13,246 nucleotides of DNA from the NCBI GenBank assembly GCA_027036095.1, contig JALVTA010000018.1:1-13246 (forward strand), in the 5' to 3' direction. Source of the stretch: Thiotrichales bacterium. Lineage in GTDB: Bacteria; Pseudomonadota; Gammaproteobacteria; Thiomicrospirales; Thiomicrospiraceae. Of the stretch, positions 6,905-13,119 are shown in pieces. A program made the translations under genes and the position numbers. Each line of letters starts with the position of its first letter. Position 1 is the first letter of the stretch. The notes under the pieces are model-generated. The model searched no databases. It was not told where the DNA came from and was given only the letters and a program-made list of their open reading frames with translations.

Positions 6905-6910
6905 AAGGAG
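6905..6910 (+). promoter_or_regulatory. Ribosome binding site deciding the rpsF start
   Basis: AAGGAG lies 6 bases before ATG 6917. It rules out the earlier in-frame ATG at 6896, which lies upstream of this site and would add seven residues not seen in the S6 family. Confidence 0.85.
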
Positions 6911-6916
6911 TACACC

Positions 6917-7243
6917 ATGCGTCATTACGAAATCGTGCTGATGGTGCATCCCGACCAGAGCGAGCAGGTGCCCGCCATGGTCGAGCGTTACCGCACCCTC
7001 ATCGAAGAAAACGGCGGCAAGATCCATCGTCTGGAAGACTGGGGCCGTCGTCAGCTGGCCTATCTGATCGACAAGGTGCACAAGGCGCACTATGTGCTGA
7101 TGAACATCGAGTGCGACAACGACACCCTGTCCGAGCTGCAGAACCTGTTCTACTACAACGACGCGATTCTGCGCGACATGATCATCCGCCGCGATGAGGC
7201 GATCACCGCGCCGTCTCCGCTGAACAACGCGAAAGAAGCCTGA
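6917..7243 (+). CDS. rpsF: 30S ribosomal protein S6
   Basis: S6 binds 16S rRNA together with S18 in the platform of the 30S subunit. The 108-residue protein starts MRHYEIVLMVHPDQS, the classic S6 N-terminus. It contains HRLEDWGRRQLAYLID, then KAHYVLMNIEC and the C-terminal NDAILRDMIIR. It lacks the long acidic or glutamate-rich tail of enterobacterial S6 (about 131-135 residues), so it is at the short end of the family. It is first in the rpsF-rpsR-DUF2232-rplI operon. Unlike E. coli there is no priB between rpsF and rpsR; the gap is 12 bases. Confidence 0.96.
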   Translation: MRHYEIVLMVHPDQSEQVPAMVERYRTLIEENGGKIHRLEDWGRRQLAYLIDKVHKAHYVLMNIECDNDTLSELQNLFYYNDAILRDMIIRRDEAITAPSPLNNAKEA

Positions 7244-7255
7244 GGAGTACTGACG

Positions 7256-7483
7256 ATGGCCAGAAGTTTTGGACGCAAGAAATACTGCAAATTCTGCGCG
7301 AACGACGTCAAGGAAATCGACTACAAGGATCTGGACACCATCAAGTCCTACCTGACCGAAACCTACAAGATCGTGCCCAGCCGCATCACCGGCACCTGCG
7401 CCAAGCATCAGCGCATGCTGACCCGGGCCATCAAGCGGGCGCGCATTCTTGCCCTGATTCCGTTTACGGATCAGCACAAGTAA
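7256..7483 (+). CDS. rpsR: 30S ribosomal protein S18, cysteine-containing (C+) form
   Basis: S18 is the 30S platform partner of S6. The 75-residue protein has the conserved VKEIDYKDLDTIKSYLTE, PSRITGT, HQRMLTRAIKRAR and LALIPFTD segments. It carries CxxC at residues 11-14 (KYCKFC) and CxxH at 48-51 (TCAKHQ). These four residues form the putative zinc site of C+ type S18, whereas E. coli-type S18 lacks most of them. The Shine-Dalgarno GAGGAG (7242-7247) overlaps the rpsF stop codon and sits 8 bases before the ATG. The downstream neighbour is a DUF2232 membrane protein. Confidence 0.96.
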   Translation: MARSFGRKKYCKFCANDVKEIDYKDLDTIKSYLTETYKIVPSRITGTCAKHQRMLTRAIKRARILALIPFTDQHK

Positions 7484-7504
7484 TTCGGCGGGGAACGCAT
7501 CGGC

Positions 7505-8410
7505 ATGCTCTTTCTTGCCCGCTATTTCATGGAGGGGCCGAAGCAGGCCTATCTGGGTGCAGCAGCGCTGGCCGTGCTGACGCTGCTGTTCTCGCCGGTG
7601 GGCTTTCTGCTGGGAGCCGGCATCGCGCTGGTCACCCTCCAGGTGGGCATCAGACAGGGCGCGCAGGTCTTGGCGGCAGGCGCCGCCACTTTGTTGGTCC
7701 TGAGCCAGCTGGTGCTGGGCGCCCCGTGGACCGGTCTGGTGGGCCTGCTGGAATTCGCGCTGCCTGCCTGGCTGTTCGCCGCCGTGCTGCGACAGACCGG
7801 CAGCCTGGCCAGCGCCATTCTGATGGTGGTCTGGCTGGTGGGCGTGGCCGTCATCGGCTTCCATCTGGCCGTGGGAGATACCGTCGCCTGGTGGCAGGAT
7901 GTGCTCAAGCGAGTGTTTCAGCCGGCCATGGAACAGGCGCAGGTGTCGCTGGATGCGGCCACCTGGAAACAGCTGGCCGAGCTGGCCACGACCATGCTGG
8001 CCATGTCCATGACCATCCTGTGGATCGGCATGGTGCTGTTTGCCCGCTGGTGGCAGGCGGCACTCTATGACGAAGGGCGCTTCCGTCAGGAATTCCATAA
8101 CCTGATGCTGCCACGCCAGTTCATCTGGCTCACCGGTCTGGTGGCGCTGGCGGGTCTGATCATCGGACCCGGCCAGCATGGTCTGATCTCCGAACTGTTC
8201 GGTGTGCTGTCCGCCGGGCTGATGTTCCAGGGACTGGCCGTCATCCATGCGCTGGTAGACCGTCGCCAGATGAGCAGCAACTGGCTGTTCGCCACCTATG
8301 TGCTGCTGATGCTGTTCCCGCAAATGATTCTGCTGCTGGCGCTGCTGGCCCTGATCGATCTGTGGCTGGATCTGCGTCAACGCTATGCAACGCCTAACAA
8401 TGAGGATTAG
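7505..8410 (+). CDS. DUF2232 (YybS-like) multispanning membrane protein
   Basis: This is a 301-residue integral membrane protein of unknown function. Proteins of this type sit between rpsR and rplI in Pseudomonas and other gammaproteobacteria. Hydrophobic segments lie at about 15-30, 32-48, 52-72, 76-93, 100-121, 160-185, 206-226, 230-250 and 261-288, suggesting about eight or nine helices. A larger hydrophilic, amphipathic segment lies at about 122-158. I see no catalytic motif. ATG 7505 is weakly supported (GGGGA about 9 bases upstream); ATG 7529 (MEGPKQAYLG) is an alternative that loses eight residues. Its last codons hold the rplI ribosome binding site, so expression of the two is linked. 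Confidence 0.8.
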   Translation: MLFLARYFMEGPKQAYLGAAALAVLTLLFSPVGFLLGAGIALVTLQVGIRQGAQVLAAGAATLLVLSQLVLGAPWTGLVGLLEFALPAWLFAAVLRQTGSLASAILMVVWLVGVAVIGFHLAVGDTVAWWQDVLKRVFQPAMEQAQVSLDAATWKQLAELATTMLAMSMTILWIGMVLFARWWQAALYDEGRFRQEFHNLMLPRQFIWLTGLVALAGLIIGPGQHGLISELFGVLSAGLMFQGLAVIHALVDRRQMSSNWLFATYVLLMLFPQMILLLALLALIDLWLDLRQRYATPNNED

Positions 8411-8413
8411 ATC

Positions 8414-8872
8414 ATGAAAGTCATTCTGTTGGAAAAAGTGCAGAACCTGGGCAATCTGGGTGACGTCGTTTCCGTCAAGCCGGGCTATGCCCGCAACTTC
8501 CTGATTCCGCAGGGCAAGGCCAAGCCGGCCACCAAGGAGAACATGGAAGAGTTCGAGGCACGTCGTGCCGAGCTTGAACGTCTGGCTGCCGAGCAGCTGG
8601 CCAATGCTCAGGCCGAGTACGAAAAGCTGCACGGTCAGGTGTTCGTCATCAAGGCCACTGCGGGCGACGAAGGCAAGCTGTTCGGCTCCGTGGGCACTCA
8701 CGACATCGCCGAGAAGCTGAACGAGGCAGGCTACAGTGTCGAGCGCAAGCAGGTGCGCATGCCTGAAGGCGCCATCCGTCAGGTGGGCACCTACGAGATC
8801 GACGTGGCACTGCATCCCGATGTGGTAGCGACCATTACCGTGGATGTGCAGCCTGAAGAAGCTGCAGAATAA
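8414..8872 (+). CDS. rplI: 50S ribosomal protein L9
   Basis: L9 binds 23S rRNA near the base of the L1 stalk and supports translation fidelity. The 152-residue protein has the N-terminal domain signature MKVILLEKVQNLGNLGD and the conserved VKPGYARNFLIPQGKA. A long central helix spans about residues 40-75, and the C-terminal domain contains GKLFGSVGTHDIAE. Length matches E. coli L9 (149). The Shine-Dalgarno GAGGA (8402-8406) lies in the end of the preceding gene, 7 bases before ATG. A strong terminator follows. Confidence 0.97.
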   Translation: MKVILLEKVQNLGNLGDVVSVKPGYARNFLIPQGKAKPATKENMEEFEARRAELERLAAEQLANAQAEYEKLHGQVFVIKATAGDEGKLFGSVGTHDIAEKLNEAGYSVERKQVRMPEGAIRQVGTYEIDVALHPDVVATITVDVQPEEAAE

Positions 8873-8896
8873 TTCCCACCCGTCAGTTGGTGTGAG

Positions 8897-8926
8897 AAAC
8901 GGCCCGCCCGGTGCGGGCCGTTTTTT
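8897..8926 (+). terminator. Rho-independent terminator after rplI
   Basis: The 10-bp stem AACGGCCCGC (8898-8907) and GCGGGCCGTT (8913-8922) with loop CCGGT extends by one A-T pair. A run of six T at 8921-8926 follows. This is the strongest terminator in the window and ends the ribosomal protein operon ahead of dnaB. Confidence 0.93.
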
Positions 8927-8931
8927 GTGCG

Positions 8932-8950
8932 GGCAGGCTGCCGTCCTGCC
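8932..8950 (+). repeat. Inverted repeat in the -35 region of the dnaB promoter
   Basis: GGCAGG (8932-8937) and CCTGCC (8945-8950) form a perfect 6-bp inverted repeat with a 7-base spacer. A nested GGCAG-G-CTGCC palindrome sits at 8932-8942. It covers the place where the -35 of the dnaB promoter should be, so it may be an operator-like site. The sequence is too short to be sure. Confidence 0.4.
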
Positions 8951-8959
8951 GTGTCCACT

Positions 8960-8968
8960 TGGTAGAAT
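8960..8968 (+). promoter_or_regulatory. Extended -10 promoter of dnaB
   Basis: TGG followed by TAGAAT (8963-8968) is an extended -10 element. No good -35 is seen, which fits extended -10 promoters. The start of transcription would fall at about 8974-8976, at or within two bases of the dnaB ATG. Confidence 0.55.
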
Positions 8969-8975
8969 AGCCCGC

Positions 8976-10445
8976 ATGTCAGAACCACTCACCCTTCCCA
9001 GTCGCGCCGACCGCGAAGCTGAACAGATAAAGGTGCCGCCCCATTCGCTTGAGGCGGAGCAATCCGTTCTGGGCGGCATGATGATCGACAGCGCTCACTT
9101 CGAGGAGGTCAGCGCCCTGGTCAACGCCGCCGACTTCTATATCGCGGCCCATCGGATACTGTTCGAGGCCATCGCCCATCTGCATCAGCATGAGCGTCCC
9201 TATGATGCCATCAGCGTGGTGGACTACCTGCAGTCCAGCCAGAAGCTGGAGGAGATCGGCGGCAAACGCTTCATCGTCGAGCTGGTCAAGGCCACCCCCG
9301 GCAGTGCCAACGTGCTCCACTACGCCCGCATCGTGCGGGAAAAGGCCATTCAGCGCCAGCTGATCGCCGCCTGCAACGAGATCATCGAGCAGGCCTACTT
9401 CCCGGGTGAGCTGAGCATGCGCGATCTGCTGGACATGGCCGAGACGCGCATTCTGGCCATTGCGGAGCATGGCAGTGATCGGGAACGGGAGTACATGGCC
9501 ATCAGCGACCTGCTTACCGAGGCGGTCAACCATATCGAAAAACTGTTCCAGTCCGACAGCCCCATCACCGGCATTGCCACCCACTATCCGGATCTGGATG
9601 AAATGACCGCCGGCCTGCAGCCGGGGGACCTGATCATCGTGGCTGGGCGGCCTTCCATGGGCAAGACCACCTTCTCCATCAATATTGCCGAAAACATCGC
9701 CACGCTCGGCAGGCAGCCCGTCGCCATCTTCAGCTTGGAAATGCCGGGCGAGCAGCTGGTCATGCGCATGCTCAGTTCCATCGGACGCATTCCTTCCCAA
9801 CGCATCCGTACCGGCAAGCTGGAAGGGGAGGACTGGAGCAATCTCAGCCGGGCGGTGGCCGTATTGAGCGAAGCCAACATCTTTATCGATGATACGCCCG
9901 CACTGTCGGTCAACGAGCTGCGAGCCCGTGCACGACGTATCGACAAGGAAGTGCGGGATGCCCAGAAGAAGGCAGCACAGGAAAAGGGCGTGCCCGAAGC
10001 GGAACTGGATGCCCATATCACAGGCCTGCAATTGATCGTCATCGATTACCTGCAGCTGATGCGCGGCTCGGCCAATGCAGAGAACCGCGTCAACGAGATT
10101 TCCGAGATTTCCCGCGGTCTCAAGGCACTGGCCAAGGAGCTGAACATTCCGGTAATTGCCCTCTCCCAGCTCAACCGTTCGCTGGAGCAGCGCCCGGACA
10201 AGCGCCCGCGCATGTCCGACCTGCGGGAGTCCGGCGCCATTGAGCAGGATGCCGACCTGATCATGTTCATCTACCGGGATGAGGTTTACAACCCGGACAC
10301 GGACCGCAAGGGTGTGGCGGAAATCATTATCGGCAAGCACCGTAACGGCCCCATCGGCACCGTACTGATGACCTTCATCGGCGAATACACCCGTTTTGAG
10401 AGCTATGTACCGGTGGAGGCGGTGGAAGGGAGCGACAGCTACTGA
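8976..10445 (+). CDS. dnaB: Replicative DNA helicase DnaB
   Basis: DnaB is the hexameric 5'-3' helicase of the replication fork, interacting with primase and the loader. The 489-residue protein has the N-terminal DnaB domain (about 20-125, PPHSLEAEQSVLGGMMID) and a linker. A RecA-like ATPase domain follows from about 195, with Walker A GRPSMGKTT (224-232), SLEMPGEQL (253-261), Walker B LIVIDYLQLM (353-362), ALSQLNRSLEQRPDKRP (395-411) and the SDLRESGAIEQDADLIMFI block. E. coli DnaB is 471 residues. The difference includes about 22 extra residues in the segment between RARR (318-321) and Walker B. ATG 8976 is chosen because its MSEPLTLPSR sequence leads directly into the conserved N-terminus; codons upstream run through the terminator. 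No Shine-Dalgarno is visible. The stop overlaps the alr start. Confidence 0.96.
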   Translation: MSEPLTLPSRADREAEQIKVPPHSLEAEQSVLGGMMIDSAHFEEVSALVNAADFYIAAHRILFEAIAHLHQHERPYDAISVVDYLQSSQKLEEIGGKRFIVELVKATPGSANVLHYARIVREKAIQRQLIAACNEIIEQAYFPGELSMRDLLDMAETRILAIAEHGSDREREYMAISDLLTEAVNHIEKLFQSDSPITGIATHYPDLDEMTAGLQPGDLIIVAGRPSMGKTTFSINIAENIATLGRQPVAIFSLEMPGEQLVMRMLSSIGRIPSQRIRTGKLEGEDWSNLSRAVAVLSEANIFIDDTPALSVNELRARARRIDKEVRDAQKKAAQEKGVPEAELDAHITGLQLIVIDYLQLMRGSANAENRVNEISEISRGLKALAKELNIPVIALSQLNRSLEQRPDKRPRMSDLRESGAIEQDADLIMFIYRDEVYNPDTDRKGVAEIIIGKHRNGPIGTVLMTFIGEYTRFESYVPVEAVEGSDSY

Positions 10446-11512
10446 TGCGCCCCGCCCGTGTCACGCTGTCGGCTGCCGCTCTGCGCCACAACCTGACCCT
10501 GCTGCGCCAGCTTGCCCCGCAAACACGCATCTGGGCGGTGATCAAGGCCAACGCCTATGGTCATGGACTGGCATTCGCTGCACGGGCACTGGCCGGCAGG
10601 GCCGATGGTTTTGCCGTGGCCACGCTGGAGGAGGCCGAGCAGCTGCGCGGGCTCGGCATCAACAGCCCGATACTGCTGCTGGAAGGCCTCTATGAGCCTG
10701 CAGAAGTGACTGCGGCCCGGCAGTTGAACCTTTCGCTGGTGGTGCACACCGAGCAACAGATACGGTGGCTGGCGGAAGCCGATCCTCATCACCCCTGGCA
10801 GTTGTGGATCAAGCTGGATACCGGCATGCACCGGCTCGGATTCGACTGGCGGGAGGCGGCCCGGGTGTCAGAACGTGTGCACCGGCTGCTGCCGGGCGCC
10901 CAATGCCATGTCATGAGCCACCTGGCCTGTTCGGATGAAGAGGAAGACAGCTTCACGGTCGTGCAGACAGAGCGCTTCATGAAGGCGTCACAAGTCTTTG
11001 ATGGGCAGAGAAGTCTGGCCAATTCCGCCGCACTGATCCGCTATCCGGACACCCATCTGGACTGGGTGCGTCCCGGCATTGCCCTCTATGGGGCCACGCC
11101 ACTGCTGAACGAATTGAAGCCGGTCATGCGTTTTGAAAGCGCGCTGCTGTCACTGCGCTGGCTCGAAACGGGGGAACGAGTCGGCTATGGCCTGCGCTGG
11201 CGCGCTCCCCGGCGCAGTCTGATCGGCGTGGTGGCGGCCGGTTACGGTGACGGATACCCCCGTCACGCACCAGATGGTACGCCCCTGTGGGTGGACGGTG
11301 CTCGTGTGCCGCTGGTGGGGCGGGTTTCCATGGACATGCTCACAGTCGATCTGACTGATCACCCGCAGCGCGATGCGCTGCGGCCGGGTGCCATAGTGGA
11401 GCTGTGGGGCGAGCAGGTCTCGGTGGCCGAGGTGGCCCAATACGCCGGTACCATCCCCTATACGCTGCTGTGCGGCATTACCCGACGGGTGCATTACCAT
11501 GAAGAAGGTTGA
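10445..11512 (+). CDS. alr: Alanine racemase
   Basis: Alr interconverts L- and D-alanine with PLP, supplying D-Ala for peptidoglycan. The 355-residue protein has the PLP-lysine motif VIKANAYGHG (Lys34), LDTGMHRLG (124-132), MSHLACSDEE (157-166), NSAALIRYPD (193-202), VRPGIALYG (208-216), the catalytic tyrosine in RVGYGLRW (Tyr248) and VGRVSMDMLTVDLT (291-304). The ATG shares its A with the dnaB TGA stop (TGATG), so it is translationally coupled. A purine-rich GGAAGGGAG lies in the end of dnaB. dnaB-alr adjacency is common in proteobacteria. The 3' end overlaps the next gene by 14 bases. Confidence 0.95.
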   Translation: MRPARVTLSAAALRHNLTLLRQLAPQTRIWAVIKANAYGHGLAFAARALAGRADGFAVATLEEAEQLRGLGINSPILLLEGLYEPAEVTAARQLNLSLVVHTEQQIRWLAEADPHHPWQLWIKLDTGMHRLGFDWREAARVSERVHRLLPGAQCHVMSHLACSDEEEDSFTVVQTERFMKASQVFDGQRSLANSAALIRYPDTHLDWVRPGIALYGATPLLNELKPVMRFESALLSLRWLETGERVGYGLRWRAPRRSLIGVVAAGYGDGYPRHAPDGTPLWVDGARVPLVGRVSMDMLTVDLTDHPQRDALRPGAIVELWGEQVSVAEVAQYAGTIPYTLLCGITRRVHYHEEG

Positions 11513-12116
11513 AATCCTCTCCAGCCGACGCGTTTATGACGGCTTTTACAAGGTGGACGAGCTGCAGCTGCGCCATACGCTGTTTCAGGGCGGCTGGTCA
11601 CCGGTACTGACGCGGGAGCAGTACGGCCGCTTCGAACCGGTCGTGGTGGTGGTCATCTATGACCCGAAACGGCTGACCACACTGCTGGTAGAGCAGCTGC
11701 GCATCGGTCCGCTGTGTCATGTCGAACGGGACGAAGACGCCTGGCTGATCGAGCCGGTCGCCGGCCACGCCGATGAAGGCGAGACGCTGGAAGATGCATG
11801 CCGCCGAGAAGCACGGGAAGAGACGGGCGTCAATATTGAACAGCTCGAATATGTAGGCATGTTCTACCCGACTCCGGGAGGTGGGCGCGAGCGCCTGTTC
11901 GTTTTCGGAGGCAAGGCAGATCTTGGCAGGGTTGCGGATCACGGCGGTCATCGGCTGGAGAACGAGGACATCCGCCTGCATGTGTGGTCATTTGAAAAAG
12001 CACGTCGGATGCTTGTGGAGGGCCGTCTGCAGGTGGCCAGTACATGGATCGGGCTGGGCTGGCTGGTGTTCCAGAAATGGCCGATGCTCGAAAAGGAGAG
12101 AGGAGAGGGCGGCTGA
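11499..12116 (+). CDS. nudF: ADP-ribose pyrophosphatase (Nudix hydrolase, NudF type)
   Basis: This enzyme hydrolyses ADP-ribose to AMP and ribose-5-phosphate, a housecleaning reaction. The 205-residue protein carries a perfect Nudix box from Gly89 to Val111 (GX5EX7REUXEEXGU), including REAREETGV. Around it are RFEPVVVVVIYD (44-55), LVEQLRIGP (63-71), the LIEPVAG strand before the box, and the FYPTPGGGRERLFVF loop after it. E. coli NudF (209 residues) has the same order and an NEDIRVHV segment matching NEDIRLHVW here. ATG 11499 lies inside the alr 3' end and has no clear Shine-Dalgarno, so coupled translation is likely. In E. coli nudF lies beside tolC, so the alr-nudF pairing is different. 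Other Nudix substrates cannot be excluded. Confidence 0.88.
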   Translation: MKKVEILSSRRVYDGFYKVDELQLRHTLFQGGWSPVLTREQYGRFEPVVVVVIYDPKRLTTLLVEQLRIGPLCHVERDEDAWLIEPVAGHADEGETLEDACRREAREETGVNIEQLEYVGMFYPTPGGGRERLFVFGGKADLGRVADHGGHRLENEDIRLHVWSFEKARRMLVEGRLQVASTWIGLGWLVFQKWPMLEKERGEGG

Positions 12117-12134
12117 ACCCCGAGGCTCAGCCGC
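12109..12134. repeat. Hairpin between convergent nudF and the H-NS gene
   Basis: GCGGCTGA (12109-12116) and TCAGCCGC (12127-12134) form a perfect 8-bp inverted repeat that includes the nudF stop codon. An inner CC/GG step is possible around loop CCGA. Neither strand has a T-run after it, so it may be a bidirectional Rho-dependent or mRNA-stabilising end, not a classical intrinsic terminator. Confidence 0.55.
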
Positions 12135-12141
12135 GAACGGG

Positions 12142-12534
12142 TCAGTCCTGAATCTTGAGCTGATCCAGCGTGTAACCCTGTTCCAGCAGTGCTACAACCC
12201 AACGCGGTTTGCGGCCACGGCCGGTCCAGGTTTCCTGTGGATTGTTGGGGTTGCGATACTTGGGCGGCACCACGCCGGTTTTGCCAGCGCCACGTCCCGC
12301 CTTGAGGGGGTAACGCTCAATGGCTTCGCCAACCAGCTTGAGTACCGCCTCATTGTCCATCATGTGGTCGCGGGCCAGCATCTGAATCTGGCGGGAAACT
12401 TCACGAATTTCAGGTGATGTGACCTTGAGACGCTTTTTCTTCAGGTTTTCCAGTCGTTCCAGTTCGCGCTGCAGACGGCGCAGTTCCGCACGTTTCTGGC
12501 GCGCCAGGGCTTCAATATCGACAGAGTCAGTCAT
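12142..12534 (-). CDS. H-NS family nucleoid-associated / xenogeneic silencing protein
   Basis: H-NS family proteins oligomerise on AT-rich DNA and silence acquired genes. The 130-residue protein has a charged N-terminal helical, coiled-coil oligomerisation region (about 5-60) and a flexible basic linker (about 75-90). The C-terminal DNA-binding domain begins PPKYRNPNNPQETW and contains the H-NS core WTGRGRKPRW (103-112), with GRGR as the minor-groove hook, then LLEQGYTLDQLKI. Length is close to E. coli H-NS (137). The start at 12534 (MTDSVDIEAL) is chosen over 12552 because GAGG sits about 7 bases before it. The gene converges with nudF and diverges from the unknown membrane gene across an AT-rich spacer. 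It could equally be called an HvrA/BpH3-type paralogue. Confidence 0.88.
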   Translation of the reverse strand: MTDSVDIEALARQKRAELRRLQRELERLENLKKKRLKVTSPEIREVSRQIQMLARDHMMDNEAVLKLVGEAIERYPLKAGRGAGKTGVVPPKYRNPNNPQETWTGRGRKPRWVVALLEQGYTLDQLKIQD

Positions 12535-12541
12535 GGTTTGT

Positions 12542-12546
12542 ACCTC
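12542..12546 (-). promoter_or_regulatory. Ribosome binding site deciding the H-NS gene start
   Basis: On the minus strand, GAGGT lies 7 bases upstream of ATG 12534-12532. The earlier in-frame ATG at 12552 would place this site inside the coding sequence and has no site of its own. Confidence 0.65.
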
Positions 12547-12646
12547 GCACAAATCGTTTAATTAAAACGGGCTTATATTTTTATGTTTCACATAACCCTG
12601 TTGAATTTTATTCCAAAGGCCGCTGTTTTTAAAGGGCATAAATGAC
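12547..12646. promoter_or_regulatory. AT-rich divergent promoter region
   Basis: This spacer is strikingly AT-rich compared with the rest of the window. On the minus strand TATAAG (within 12573-12580) could serve as a -10 for the H-NS gene. On the plus strand TTGAAT (12601-12606) is a possible -35 for the membrane gene, but the nearest -10-like sequence is poorly spaced. TTATG (12581-12585) and CATAA (12591-12595) make a short inverted repeat. Such AT-rich DNA is a natural H-NS target, so autoregulation is plausible; none of these elements is certain. Confidence 0.4.
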
Positions 12647-12949
12647 ATGAGCCGCTTTTACCTTTTTCTCTATGGGACGTTGACGCCAGGTTTAAGAAGG
12701 ACCAGCGAAATTGCGGGCACCGTTTCCGTCATCATCTGGTTTTATTTTGCATTCATTCACAAACGGTTTTTGATTCGCTTTATGGACGGTTCGCTGACGC
12801 TTGTCGATCTTCTGGTGGGCCTGCCTCTTGTCATTGCACTTGGCGTGGTGATTTATGCCACTGCCGTGTGGCTGATCAAATGGCTCGTCATTCTTGTTTC
12901 CCCCCAGTATGTCGTGCCACCCGGTGATGATGACGATCTGGCCGCGTGA
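12647..12949 (+). CDS. Small hypothetical membrane protein (two helices)
   Basis: I do not recognise this 100-residue protein. It has a basic N-terminal segment and two hydrophobic stretches at about residues 22-40 (IAGTVSVIIWFYFAFIH) and 52-86 (a long stretch from VDLLVGLPLV to LVILVSPQYVV). It ends with an acidic PGDDDDLAA tail. AAAGGG lies about 12 bases before the ATG. Codon use is more AT-rich at its 5' end than in the housekeeping genes. It overlaps the probable start of the interrupted MATE gene by about 23 bases, which suggests a coupled pair. A function in or with the exporter is a guess. Confidence 0.6.
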   Translation: MSRFYLFLYGTLTPGLRRTSEIAGTVSVIIWFYFAFIHKRFLIRFMDGSLTLVDLLVGLPLVIALGVVIYATAVWLIKWLVILVSPQYVVPPGDDDDLAA

Positions 12950-13119
12950 GGAACTGACACGCCTGTTCAGACTGGCCTGGCCGCTGCTACTGTCTCAGCT
13001 GGCCATGTCGGGAATGGCCGTGACCGATACGCTCGTGGCCGGGCAGGCCGGCGTAAGGGATCTGGCGGCAGTGGCGGTGGGCTCCAATCTGCTCATTATC
13101 GCGCTCATGGGTATTTACG
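12927..13119 (+). pseudogene. MATE-family efflux transporter, 5' fragment cut by an insertion sequence
   Basis: The first about 64 residues match the N-terminus of NorM/DinF-type MATE antiporters. FRLAWPLLLSQLAMSGMAVTD is the first helix, followed by TLVAGQAGVRDLAAVAVGSNL and IIALMGIYV, the start of helix 2. MATE proteins have about 440-460 residues and 12 helices and export drugs or organic cations using Na+ or H+. Here the reading frame runs into the insertion sequence at 13120 and continues only to a chance stop at 13236-13238, so no functional transporter can be made from this end. ATG 12927 is the best start by homology; ATG 12894 or 12909 are possible. Whether the 3' remainder survives beyond the element cannot be seen. 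Confidence 0.8.

Noticed and set aside
8844..8975. N-terminal extension of dnaB upstream through the rplI terminator
   Set aside because: It would translate the terminator hairpin and promoter; the DnaB family N-terminus starts shortly after ATG 8976.
6893..9079. A very long open frame on the minus strand across rpsF, rpsR, the DUF2232 gene and rplI
   Set aside because: It is antisense to four conserved genes, its protein is low-complexity and rich in His, Gln and Gly, and no family is recognisable. GC-rich codon bias commonly leaves the complementary frame open.
8979..10340. A 453-codon open frame on the minus strand opposite dnaB
   Set aside because: It is antisense to conserved DnaB motifs, and the predicted protein resembles no family.
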